A stretch of DNA of 64,000 nucleotides from Nissolia schottii. Lineage: Eukaryota > Streptophyta > Magnoliopsida > Fabales > Fabaceae. Of this stretch, positions 24,269-37,100 are shown in pieces (within the stretch, counting starts at the first letter, position 1; the number at the start of each line of letters is the position of its first letter). Position numbers and translations under genes: made by a program. The stretch lies in assembly GCA_003254905.1 (NCBI GenBank), contig QANU01064947.1, forward strand, positions 62,001-126,000, read 5' to 3'. The notes beneath the pieces are model-generated. The model saw only the letters and a list, made by a program, of their open reading frames with translations, was not told where the DNA came from and did no database searches.

Positions 24269-24655
24269 AGCTCAATGGAATATGGCCACTCGGTTAGTTA
24301 GTTAGGGGCCATGTGTGTATTTTTTGTGAAACTATACTTTGGTGTGGTTCTTTTTTTTCTTTTTTTTTCTTCTAATGAGATCACAACTTCCATTGTAACT
24401 ATATCTATATATACACACATACTCAGAAGAGAAACAAACAGGTGTTCCTTCATTCATTATATGTGCGTTTGTTTGGTTTCTTCTTCTTCTTTCTTATTTT
24501 TAAAAAAAAAGTTATGGGAAGGAAGGGAGGGACTTGATGTTTGAGGTTGAAGCTAACACTGCTGCTGCTAGTTAACTATGTGAGCTTCGGTCAATTTTAT
24601 TTTTTTCATTTTTGATATTTATTATGAATGCAATTTCAAAAATTATTGTTAGTTG

Positions 24656-25250
24656 TTAGTGTAAAAAATATCATTTTATCCTTGTATAGAAATTAAACTC
24701 AAAAAACTATTGCAATTTTTTTTCTCTTGTCTTTTTTTTAATTCTGTTATTCATTGTGACCAGTAGAGAGGGGGCTGTCATCATCGTTCTTTGGGGGTAC
24801 TCTACTATTTTCTCTTTTTCATTGTTTAATTTTTAATTGAATAAAGGACTCAGATCTATTAGATCTTGAGTAAAGGTATCTAGATTCGTTGTTTTGGAGA
24901 ACGACTTATTTCGTGTTTTTATTTTTTCTTTTGTGGTTGTTTAAGCCCCCTTGTGGTCCTATTAGGTTCATTTTCTAGTGCTTTCTTTTGTAGGGTGTTA
25001 CAAATGGCAAAGATGATTGGATATGCGGCTACAGAGATGTAATACATTTTTCAAATTGTAGTATTTTTCATGTTGGTAAAGATGCTTGGACAGTGATAGT
25101 TTTTGGGTAAGGAGCAGAGCCATAGACCAAGTTAGTTCAAACAAAGTATTTTTGCTTCTTATGTACATTATATCTAATGTATTTTTTCAATTTGTAAACA
25201 TCGTTAAGCTTTCCTATTAATAAAATTTTGTTTATCGTAAAAAAAAAATA
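24656..25250 (+). mobile_element. Possible 5'-truncated LINE
   Basis: The segment ends in 'taataaaattttgtttatcg' followed by an A-run (25,240-25,249), typical of plant LINE 3' ends. Near-identical flanks, 'ttcaaaaattattgttag' at about 24,635 and 'ttcaaaagttattgttaag' at about 25,253, would be its long target duplication. No reverse-transcriptase frame remains in the roughly 590 bases. Confidence 0.45.
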
Positions 25251-25274
25251 ATTCAAAAGTTATTGTTAAGCACT

Positions 25275-26094
25275 CGTATAAGATTCTTATATATGTGCAA
25301 TCTATAATCTGGATTTATAGTACTGTTGTTCACTGCAAGAAAGGTCTTCATCATATATATTTTATGGAATTATTATAAGATTTTGATATCTTTAGTTGTT
25401 ATTTTTAAGACATCCACCACAGTAATGGATGTTTGATATCTTGACTTTGGTGCTCGCTGCAGGCAACTGAAATATCAAATTTGCTCTAACACTTGAATAC
25501 TCATCAAAATCTTTGTACTTCACCGCTACTCTCTTGCACCAGGTATCTAGCATTACACCTTTTGTCAAGCACCTTCTCAACTATCTACACAATGTTTTAA
25601 AGTAATTCGGATATGGAACGAAGTTATCTAAACAAAATTGATATGCTTTCTTCCGTGAATATGATCTTAGATGAAGTTGGTAAAACTCACCTAGCTATCT
25701 TTTTTGTGTGTCTAATAATGAGTTGTTAGAATTGTGGCTATCCAAAAATTTCTCATGTATTATTGTCTCAGGGCACGAACTTAATAAACCCTAATTCAAC
25801 TTCCCTTGTCTTTCATCAGGCACTGATAACACTTTTACTTTAGTATCTTGTCTAAGCAACTCTAACAAATTCAACCACATGTGTTATCGGATTAATATTA
25901 ATTCCATCTTATTAGCAATTTCCACTAGTGTGTATAGGATTTATTCCTGTGAGCCCCCCAATTTGTGAGGAGGTACAAAGGTGATTTGAGAGTGTGTGGC
26001 TTCAGTGAAAAGTTGGGTGTGGTATAGTGAAGTAGTCTTCATCTCAAAAATGTGATTCTTGATGCGAGAGAGGAAGCACCTAGAGTATAGTGTG

Positions 26095-26128
<34 letters not shown>

Positions 26129-29100
26129 CTTAAGAATGAAATGAAAGTGTAGGGGCCACTGGCTGGGATCGATTGTCTAAAATGATATATTTTTAGATAG
26201 ACACGTGTATAAGAATTATCTCTTAGACACACATAAAAAATGTGAGTCTCACATATATAATTAAAAATAAATTTATATATATTGTGTGTATGTGTAATAG
26301 ATAATTTGTAATCACGTGCCTACTATTCTCAAGTGTTAGGGGAAGCTTCCCTACCCAAGGGCCATGGGGGCATGCATGGGACATACAGCTGGGATTGTCT
26401 CTTAGGACCATAGTAGTGTGTTCTTTAATTTTGTCTTCAAGGCATAAGTTTTGTTTCAACTATGTTGGGAGGAACTTAAAATTAGAAGAGATAAATATTA
26501 ATAGATTAATAAAGAAATTATACAAGCGAGTTAAACATTATATATTGACCCAAAAAATTTAAAATAATAAATAATGCGTTTTTACACTTACATATTATTC
26601 ATTTAGTTAATTTTTAACCAATGTAAAACTTTTCTAACAATTAAAATCCAACAAACCAGATGTAAATCTCTCTTATTTGCGCACGGTTCAACAAATGGAT
26701 CACTATATTCAAGTGATATATCTGCTGTTCTTTCCAAGCATTCTTCTCTGTTATAGAAAACCGCATATATATATATATATATNTATATATGTATATGAAG
26801 AAAAAAGAAAAAGGAAAAAAGAAAAAGAAAGACAGGTTTTAAAGACATATTAACTAATGAAGGAAAAATTTAAGTGGTCTTTATAAAACGAGCATAATTT
26901 TGACACAGCAAATAATAAGTACTAAGAAAGCCTAACCCAACATAGTTAGTAGATAATTAGATTTCTTAAATATTTAGTGAGAGGTTTGAATTAGCTGCTC
27001 ACCGCGATAAACACCATCAAAAAATAATAACTAGATATTATGTAGTCAATTATATGGTGCTTCACACATTTTCATGGCACAGCAGCATATAACTCAGAAT
27101 GCCTACCAAGGCACTTAGTAATTTCATGACTGTTTTCTCCCTCTGGTTTAATTACACACAATTTCACTGTATTATTTCCATCGATCTCCTCAACCTTCTA
27201 ATTAAGCAATTTTTTCCTTTAGTATAAAGCATGATCACCATAACTAGAATCTTGTTAATTAATCTTGTTCCAAATTAATAGTGCCTTGCTTGAGTACGTC
27301 AGACAATCTTATTTGCAAAAATAAAAATAAGGAATATTTTATCATCAATCATCAGAAATCGGAGTCAAAAGTCAATAAGAGAAACAAGAAAGCAAAAGAA
27401 AGCCAAGGGATGGGTCCAGCAGGCAACATCCTAGCTACTTTGAGCTAGCTAGGCACTCTCTGCCTTTTGGAGTGATCAGTAGTTGGTCGTCCACAAGAAA
27501 TTATTGCATGATCTAAAACATTAGAAAAAAGTTTTGTTCAGTGTTTAACACGTAAGTTATTGCACTAAAAATAGAATTTTGTTAATAAGTATCATAAAAA
27601 CACTTGATAAAAAGTCTAAAATAAAAATAAATTTAATTGTTTTCAATACATTTACTATATTAAAAAAATTAGAAAAATAAAAATAAAATCAGCAAGACAA
27701 AACATGTAACACTTTGTCCTCCTGCACGATGTCAAGGACAAGACACACATGTTCTTATTAGCTTTGACACTTTGAAATGGAAGGCAGTGGGCACATGGTG
27801 GTAGGTAGCATAGGATGTCTACGATCTGAATAGCAGTCGTTGCTTTTGGACGTTAGTCGTTATTACTAACTGGACCACGTATGTATATATGTCTATGATA
27901 TGAATGCAACACTTCAAAGAGCTGCTCCTCTAGGTTTGGCATGGACTTTAGGGAAATGCTTTACCTACTCACAAGAAATTATTATGTCGTGTTAGACATA
28001 CACTTTTCATAGCTGAATATGTTAAATTTGTGCCCTGAGACTCAGATGTTAAAACTGTCATTTTATAAAAATAGATTCATGATTGCGCGAGAATTTTTTA
28101 CTTAGAATAGACCATTTCTATTTTTGTTTTACATCATAAATTAAATACCTTTTTCATTTTAAATTATTTTGTCTATTTCTCTTTTTATTATGAAACACTT
28201 ATTTGTAATTTAGTAAAATTATTTTATTTATTATTAATTTAAATTTTTTTAACATTCATACATTTAACTAAAATGACATAAATTTTAAGAAAGTAGGGAG
28301 TATAGTATATATGTATACTAATACAAGAGTTATTCCATCCCAAATCACTCAAATTGTTTTTTTTTTTTCAACCACTCTACTGTCTACTACTGTATCCATC
28401 CAAACATATTACTGGTTAGAGTATGGTTCCAATATTTTCTTTCTGGTCTGAAGGTTTCATCCAATATTTTTGTATTGCCAATCGATGGATCTGATTGAAC
28501 CCACGTTTGGGTTTAAGCAAATTTAGAATGCAGATTTTGGTTATATAATATATAGATATTCCAAGTGATTTCTATTCCTAACGTCTCTACTTCCTGTCTC
28601 AAAAACAAAACCCAAAATGTTATAAAAACTTGTTTTTCTCACCAAGAGTTTTCGCTTTTGCTTTCTTAACAAATGTTTCCACTAATTAACAAAATTCTTT
28701 TCTAATTTTTTATAATTGTACATTTTTATTATCCCTTTTTCCTTTCGGTTCACTCGCTCTCAATACATCACTATGACTTTCATGACTTGCATCAAGAAAT
28801 ATATAATTTTCGTAACCAATGATCTCACCCAAAAAACCACGCACATCTCAAATTCTTAGTTTTAAAACGAAAACGACAATCTAGTTCCAACTATTTTTTC
28901 CAGAACACTGATCTAAATTTAAAGGTCATATTGTTTACAGGGTAAATAAACAAACTATTCAATATACGAAATAAAATTAAGATCAAATACAGATAAAGGG
29001 ATTGAATCTAATCTAATTTACTTTAATTTAATAGGACACAATACGACCTAGCCAAGAACAACGACGATGGAAACGGGTCCCAACTCAAACGAAATATCTA

Positions 29101-29219
29101 TTGTATCCTATATGATTCAGAGTCAGCTGTCAGGAGAATGATGGTGATGCAATCCAGCAGTAGAATGAACCACATGCATGATTTCTGCACAGATTTAAGA
29201 TTATTTTTCCCAACTAGAA
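25275..29219. other. Intergenic sequence, no gene seen
   Basis: Includes a (TA)n(CA)n microsatellite at about 26,095-26,128, an (AT)n tract with one undetermined base at 26,783, and GC-richer patches at 25,940-26,090 and 26,335-26,400 that I could not assign. The 62-codon minus-strand frame at 25,392-25,580 has no recognisable product. Confidence 0.45.
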
Positions 29220-32200
29220 TCACTCAACATCATCATCTGTATCTGCATCACCTCCATCTTCAGATTCCTCTCCTTCATCTTCCTCATCAGACATGTTCTT
29301 AATTACATCTGTAATTATACCCTTCACCTCACCTCTTCTATGCATTAAATCCAAACCAAAATGGGTACCTGCCAACATTTCATTATAAATTAGGTGAGTT
29401 CAAGAAATCATTTCCCTTCTTTGTGAGGGAGAGAGGATTTAGTCAGTGAAAAAGGTCATACCAAGTTGCTTGAGAATATCAGATAAAGTTGCCTGCATCA
29501 AGGAACGTTCAATATGTTTTACTAAAAAAGCTTATAAAGCTCAAACAATACATGAAATGGCACAGAAAAACATTACTTACAGTATTGAAATCTACTTCCT
29601 TCAACATATTAACAACTACTGCGTGCATTTCTTCCTTACTAGGTTCTGCCTTGGACTTCTCACTACCATTACCTTTTCCTGCCATTGGCATTAGAGTGAA
29701 ATTGGTAATCACAAAAATAACAAGGGGAAAAAGGCATATTCAACAGCAAAATTGAATCCTATAAAACTAAAAGCTTTTTATATATCTTGTCTAAATGTGA
29801 CAAGATTAAATGTATAAAAAAAAGTTTTAAAGGGACAGTTTGACAAGATTACTAAAACAAAATTGGTTGTAGATTTACTATAGGTTCTAACAGTAACTTT
29901 TGAGCAACCAACAAACAATTACAACCGGCACTAAATTAAGTAGTACAGGACATATCATTAAACACAATATGAAAGATCATACCTTGATCCTTAGCCAATG
30001 CCTTAGAAGACTTGTCAGTTTGTTTTTTGTTTGCAAGCTTTCTCTTACTGTCAAGGTTTTCACTTACCATTTTCTGTTTCTTGGACGCAGATTGTTTTGA
30101 CTTAGAAAGGGAGGCAGAAGTACTGTCAGTATCAGTCTTCTTTGAAAATGATTTTTTTGCTGGTTTTTCACTGCTCTTGGCAGCCTTCACTGTAGAGGTC
30201 TTCCGGCCTGGTGCGGGTTGATTCTCCTTCAAAGATTTTGGAGAACCCTTGTGAGCCTTCTGTTTATCTTCCTCTTCCTCAGATTGACTTTCCACGTCCT
30301 CATGATCACTTTCACTCTTTGGGACTGAAACATCTTCATCTTCCTGGGAATTAAATGTTGCATCTGAAGGTTCAGCTGTATCCTCTTCCTCAATGTCAGA
30401 AGACTGCTTGCGCTTTTTCCCAGCTTGGGAAGTCTGCTTTTGCTTCTAAAACAATACAAACATAATGTATAAAAGTGATAAGAAAAAGTAGAAGGCTGAA
30501 ACTTATATTAAAACCTAATGACAGAGTTAAAACAATATAATGAACCATCACCATAAATAAGATCACCACATGCAACATGAAAATTAACCATTTCCACCAG
30601 GTTTTGATGCAAGAGAATGCCTATCAAAGGCTAATGAGAATAACAGATATGCAGCAAGCCAGAATGAATTCTGATTATAGTATGAGAACAAGAACACACC
30701 TTGGAAGGTGTTTCAGATGCTCCCCCAGAAGATCTGCTTGGAGTGCTCTTTCTGGCTCGCTTTTTACCTTTCTGTAACATAGAGACAAGTGTGAAAAAGA
30801 TAACCCTGGTATAATAAAAATCTCAAACAAGCTAAAACAGCATACTTATATAATGGATCAGGATTCTATGACACTAACACAGGGCACATATGATTAATTA
30901 GCTCAATCAAAAGTACATCTGATTGGCTGGGGTACAAAACAATTTCAACATAACATGAAAATTTCCACCAGTTTTAGTTGATTCTAAATCCCTATAGAAA
31001 AAATCCCAAAAAAGAAACACACCTTTTCTTTATCAGCAAGCAAAACATCAGTTGTAACATGTGGAGACTCCAAAAATTCCAATAACCTTGCAGACACTTC
31101 TTCCTGAAATAATGTTTCATTGGTAATTAATATTTTTGTTAGAGAAAACAAAACAAAAAAGGCAGCCCTCAGATTTCATACCATGATGGAAAAATATTAG
31201 ATCAATTCTTACCTTCTTCAAACCAGACTTGTTTATTTGAATATTAAGCACATCACAAAAGTCCAACAACTTTTCTTTCACACATTTGTCAATCCTCTCC
31301 TTTACCTTGGCCCTCTGTTTTTCCTGCCAACAATTACAAAAACATTGTATTTTAGTTACAGGTTAATACAGCCAGACATTAAAATGTTGAAGAAATGACA
31401 AAATACATAACAACACGCACACAGAATCCAATAAGATTATCTGGATAGTTGGGGATTAAAGAGAAGGATTAGTCCCACATAAAGTGCAAATGTACCTCAT
31501 TTTCAGTCCACACAAAGCCAGAAAACAGTCCTATGTTTGTCTTTAAATTGCGAGCCTACACAAGATAGCATGTTACTAACACCCAAGGAACACCCAAAGG
31601 GTCCATGCACCCCTAAGTAACAAAAACAAAATGAGAAAGAAAATGAAATTCGCAAAACACACACACACACAAAGTTGTGGATTTGAATCACCTTTGCTTT
31701 CTTCCCAAACAGTATATTATGGAGTGCACGCAGGTTGTCATCAGCTTTTCTCTTTGACAACTTGAAAGCCACTGAAAATGTTTACAAACAAATAAATTAA
31801 AACCATGTCACTTGTAGCAACTATTAACTTGGAAATCTGCAAATCAAAGATTTAGTTCAAGGCCAGCAGGCCTGCTACAAGTTAATAGAAAACCATAAAA
31901 TTTAGTTTCAACCACGTTGATAATGACTACCAGGAATGTGAATCCAGTAACAGAACACCACCTTGCAACCCACAAGGTCATCGCTTCAAAAATAAATTTA
32001 CAAGTTAAAGACAGAAGGGAGGCACAGTAAACAGTAGGCACTGAGCACACTAAATTTGGCAAATTTACAATGAAATAAACTGAAACACACAAAGCAGGAA
32101 ATTAATTCCTTCTCACAGTAACAAAATCATGGGTAGCATTTTTGAAGTCAAATCCAATAAGCATACCATGTTAAAAGGCCACCATATTGTTGCTACATTA

Positions 32201-33040
32201 GGTTCAATTTTCAAATTTCCATTTCAAAACAGCTTACAAAAACAAGGGGAACATCCCCGGAGGATTTGCCAATTGAGAAGGTATGGATGTCACGCATAAG
32301 CTGGTCATTTGCATGGAAAATTGGTACAAAACAGTGAGATAATTTACTTTTATTATCATCATGATATAATGTTGACACCTTAAGACTTTAAAACCCCCAA
32401 GCGCCAGAGCACCTTAATGTGCAAAACTTAAACTTCAAACAACAATCGCAGTTACTTCATCAACAAACTCAAGATGGTGATGCAAAGGCAAACAAGTATT
32501 TCCAGAAAATACACAATTTAGACGGACTTACCATTAGGTATGTCCTTAAGCTGGGTACCAGTGCCCTGAAATCCAAAGCCATACAAACAATTTCAATCGT
32601 CAAAAAAGAAATCCACAATCTAACTCCCCATCGATTAAGGGGGAAAAAATCAGAAAACGTTGAAATACCTTGTCGACTGAGAGAGTTTTGGTGGCAGAAG
32701 ACCTCGGGAACTTGTGCGGCGAAGATACGGTGTACCTCTCCACCGATTTCCTCTCCCTGGTTGGCCTCTCACTTGATTTTGATGCTGGTGTAGCCGGATC
32801 GCTTTCTGGCTTCTTCTCACCCTCCTTCTCCTTCTCTTCTCCTTCTTCGCGATCTGTTTCCTCTTCACTCTTCTCTACTTCGTGGTCTTTGTCGTCAGAA
32901 ATTCCCGAGTCTTGTTGTTGTTCTTCTTCTTCTTCCGGTGCTGATTTTTGTTTTGCAGCTTGGTTTTCATGTTGGTCAGATTCAGCGGGTGCGACATCTC
33001 CATTGGGAGCCTTGTGATCGTCTAGGTTTTCGGCAGCCAT
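29220..33040 (-). CDS. DEK: DEK-family chromatin-associated protein
   Basis: Eleven exons on the minus strand with GT-AG introns encode 516 residues: 33,040-32,669; 32,565-32,532; 31,771-31,692; 31,555-31,496; 31,323-31,213; 31,103-31,023; 30,771-30,700; 30,445-29,983; 29,678-29,581; 29,492-29,462; 29,368-29,220. The start MAAENLDDH fits the family; an in-frame ATG at 33,214 upstream is less likely. Residues 1-105 are acidic and Lys-rich. Residues about 105-246 form the DEK core/SAP-like region, with 'RPTRERKSVERY', 'LHNILFGKKAK' and 'LLDFCDVLNIQINKSGLKK'. A long Lys/Ser/Glu-rich linker with nuclear-localisation-like clusters follows. Residues about 435-500 are the DEK C-terminal domain ('EEMHAVVVNMLKEVDFNT', 'TLSDILKQLG', 'RRGEVKGIITDVI'). 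The end is acidic (DEDEGEESEDGGDADTDDD type). DEK proteins bind chromatin and DNA and affect topology and gene expression in the nucleus. Not the plant calpain also called DEK1. Confidence 0.93.
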
Positions 33041-34170
33041 GGTTGAGAGAGTGTGAGAGAGCGGATTGGGGAAAAGAGAGCACAAGAGCCCTAAAATTGA
33101 ATGAGAGTGGTTGCGATTGGGAAATGAAATAATGATTTTGGAGTTGGAGTTGGAATTGGAAACAAAAAAGTGGAGGGCGCGATCGAGGACAAGTGTTTCA
33201 AAATTTGATGCCAAATTTCTTAGCGCCTACCGGGGTTTCTCTTTCGCCCTCTTCTTTTTTTTTTTTTTTCCCCCTCTCCCGCCAATAACTTGAACCAAAA
33301 CTAAAATTAAAAATGAAACGAAGAATGCACGTGTTTGTTGTGAGTTCTGAGTTGTCGCTGTCAAGATCTCACAATCAAGGATTATTTTTTGGGTCAACAA
33401 TATCAACGGTTAACTTGGGGTTAGAGCTCCTTTTATTTTAATTTCTGAAATGGTAAATTATAGAGTAAATCAATCATTCCAACCATTATATTATCACATT
33501 TTTGTTAATTTGTTATATTAGATAAGAATAACAAGAATTGATATTATAAATGAAATGGTGATATTAATTGAGATTTGATTTTCAAGTATTGCCATAGTTA
33601 CATTTTGAATCCTAAATAGTATTAAAATCTCATTTATAACTCTAATTTTTGTTACAATCTCATTTAATATGATAAATTAATAAAAAATATGATAACATAA
33701 TAAAATAAAAGACTAATTTAATCTGTAACTTATAATTTAAAAATAAAAATTCAAAATTTAAATTTTAATAAATAAAATAACTTATGCAAGACATTTTTAA
33801 GAACTAAGATGAGCGTGTTTTATCTTTTTGGGTCACGGTCATCAGGATATTTCGTCTTTTCATTATTCTTTGTCCTTCCGGGTTAATGGGTTGGCTACAG
33901 CCTACAAATTTTTATGTGGATTCTAGTGTCCAGGCCTACTGAATCCAGTGTCGTTTTTGTTTGAATAATCAGAAATTCAAGACCAAACTAAACAGGTAGA
34001 ATAACCAGGCCTTAAGCTATTCATGATGGGCCTATCAAGGCCCTTAGGGCTAAATCTTTACAAGTGTTCCCATCCCCTACTGCGCGCGCAAAAACGGAGC
34101 AGAGGAGGGAAGAGTACAAACGAAGATAAAGAAAAGACGCATTTCGAAAAACCTCCAGTGTTGTGCAAGA
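33041..34170. promoter_or_regulatory. Shared DEK/RMI1 divergent intergenic region
   Basis: DEK runs left from 33,040 and RMI1 runs right from 34,171, so 1,130 bases separate the two start codons. The region holds both 5' leaders and probably both promoters. A MITE-like element at about 33,429-33,790 sits in the middle. No obvious TATA boxes stand out, as is common for constitutive genes. Confidence 0.5.
33429..33790. mobile_element. MITE-like element, copy 1
   Basis: The two ends are diverged inverted repeats: the left has 'aaattatagagtaaatcaat', and the right, reversed, has 'aaattataagttacagatta'. The right arm matches the MITE at 41,493-41,955 closely ('taatttaatctgtaacttat' against 'taatttgacctacaatttat'). 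Confidence 0.5.
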
Positions 34171-37100
34171 ATGTCAATACGACGCCTAGTGCTCGACGAC
34201 GACGACGAAGAAATAGAGAACGAAATACGACAAGTTCAACCTCCAAACGCAACCGTCATTGCCACGCGCGACTCCGCAAATTTCCCCTCCGAGCCTTTTC
34301 AAATCTCCGACGACGAGGAGTTCATCGACGTCTCCGATAACCTATCTCCGCCCTCTCCTCCACCCCCGCCGCCGCCGCCGCCCCAACCGCAGGATTCCGG
34401 TTGTCCCATCGGAGACTCTCTTCGCCAGCTCGGATTGGGGCTGAAGAGAGAGTGGCTGGGTTCATGCCTTCGCAAACTGGAGGGATCCGTAATGGGCTTC
34501 GCGGGGTTCGATGTCACCGCAAAGGCAAAGCTCTGTTTCGAGCAATTCCTCTTAGCCGATATGAACTCGTGTGGGAGCGGCGTGCTCCCTCCCGATGTGC
34601 ATTCCATGCATCGCGCTAATCTCACCGGTCCCTATGTCTTGCAGGTGCGGTTATCGTTATTTGTTTCACTGCATTGAAAGATTGCCTTAATTAGCTATAT
34701 CATCCTGCTATTATTAGAATTGTTATGGTACTTGGTAACTTGCATGTTAATATTATAGTTTTGGTGAACTCTCCTAGTTACTTGAGGTCTAGGTAGAGTA
34801 GTGGTTAGGTGTTTGAAAAAAATGCTTAAATGACCAAATGTGTTGTAGTAACAAGAAAGTATTGATTGAACTGAACTAGAGCCTGTCTTTCATCCTTTAT
34901 CAGATCATCCCTAGCTTCTTTGACAGCTAGGATCCAAATTATGTTTTTAAATTGATGGATGGTCATATGCCCCATTTGTTTTTGTCACGATGTTTGATTC
35001 ACGTTGGGTTCACTGTGGGTTGCATTGGCAGGTTGATGAAATAGTTAATATCTGCTGTCCTCTGAAAGCCAGGCATCAACCAGCCCCTCCCGGAGTAAAA
35101 AGGAGCCTGAAATTATCGATGACCGATGGCATTCAGAGAGTCTTTGGGTTGGAGTACAGGCCGATTCCTGCTCTTGAAGTTTGTGCATCTGCTGGTTTTA
35201 AGGTTTTTCTGTCTGGTTACCCCTTCTCTTGATTTGAATACATGAACATGGAGCACTTCACAAAAAACATTTCTTGGGATTCCGCTAGAATACATCATAC
35301 ATGCAACTTAAGATTGACTTATTGAACGACGTTATGGGTGGCAGTTTTATTGTATAGCATTCATGTTTATGACTGTGACTTAGCAACAGGTATTTCAATC
35401 TTTGGACTGCAAAACCACACCCGAAATGTGTTTCATCTTGCCTATATGCCATGATTTTGGCCTTTAGCTATAAGTTATTTTTTGCACATATTATTAGTCC
35501 CAGACTTAATGGATCACTTTTGCATATTTTGTTGAAACAAAATACCCAGATACATGGTTGTTAAACTCTCGAGTTAACTCGTAAACTCTTACAAGTTTAC
35601 GATTTTACTACACAAAACGAGTTAACACTTAAGTAAACTCTTTTTTGGTAAACTCATACCAGTTTAACTAAACTCTCGATTCTACTAACGAGTTTATGAG
35701 TTAAAATTTACCTACAAGTTTACGAGTTTACCCCAAAATGTACACATTTTGTAACTTTGTTAAATACTTACCTAGCTTTGTTTATGTTAAACAATACTTA
35801 TTGAGTTTATTTAGTTAATTTCATATATTTATTATAATTAAGCTATGTTTTATTAAACTATAAAATAATACACATGCAGAATAAAGTATGACATAACAAT
35901 TAAGTGTCATGCATTAAGGTGTATTTTATGATAATTTCTTTCATTAATTCAATTTAAAGTTAATATTACTCAATTTCAATTATAAATACAATATTTAATC
36001 ATGTTTAGTTCCTAATTATATTGCTTATAACATATATTTTTATGTATGTAAACTTTTACGGGTTTACGATTCGAGTTTGTTGAGGCTCCACGAGTTTGCT
36101 TAAACTCTTGAATTTAACAACCTTGCACAAATAAATCATTTCTAAACTTCGCTAATGTTGCTATAATGATCTTGGTGAGTCTAATGCTTCTGGATTCGGG
36201 TTTATGGCATCAGCTCAATCACATAAGTTGTGGTCCGTTCCTCCTTTATTGTGGCCCTCTCTTGTTTCATCACTTCCGTCTGATATGGGTGTGACACATG
36301 AATTTTTTGATTCATTTCCTGGTTAGTAAGGGTGGATTTGAGGGATCTTTTTAATGCTTGTAGGTTGCTATCTCTAATGTACATGTGCGGCGTGGACTTT
36401 TGATTCTGGTCCCTGAAGTCATTGAAGTTTTGGGGGGATTAGTTGAGCATCTGGATGCAGCTCGAAAGCGGATGGTTGAGGAATTAAGTAAGCCACCTCG
36501 GGGGGCAAGGTATTATTTTGACTAACATGTGAAGATGCATTGGTGAAAATTTTCCTATCATTTCTATGTTTCATGCTGGCTTTTACTATTATAATTTGTG
36601 ATTTGTAGAGGGAAACCTTAGTAATAGTCTTCATTTTCCTCATGCAGAACTAGAAACCAGAACCTTCCCCCTTTAGCAACTAGAGCAACTCTTGCAGCAT
36701 GGTCATCGATCAGAGTTGATGATCTTGGGCATAGTAGCTCCGCATTGCATAGTACTGATTCTGTCCCTGTCCCGGCTAGCAACCAAGGTACATCCTCATC
36801 TTAGAGACAAAAGTACATGTTTGTTTGTATGGCACTGTGGCTGGGGTTGCATGATATGAAGCCAGTTTTCATCTTAGTATTCTTGATATTATTCTTGTGT
36901 GTTCTCTATGTATGCTTTTAATTGCAGGTGCTGCCCTGAGCATGGCTGGCACTGGCAACAACTTAAGTACAGAAGATACTTTGCTTGTTGGTGTACAAAA
37001 TGCTGCTTCCAATTCGATATCCCACACGGTTTCAAATGCTGAGACCATGAATATGGATATGCCTATGCATACAAAAACCAATCCTGAAACCTTTGCTAAC

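Noticed and set aside
25392-25580. 62-codon frame with several Cys and charged residues
   Set aside because: It superficially recalled a disease-resistance protein fragment, but no diagnostic motif is present.
27395-27480. Possible miR169-like precursor ('agccaagggatgggtccagc')
   Set aside because: It matches the mature miRNA only in part, and the nearby complementary segment is too close and too short to form a standard precursor hairpin.
33041-33214. Upstream in-frame ATG extending DEK by 58 residues
   Set aside because: The extension is Ser/Asn-rich and unlike the family start; MAAENLDDH at 33,040 fits plant DEK proteins better.
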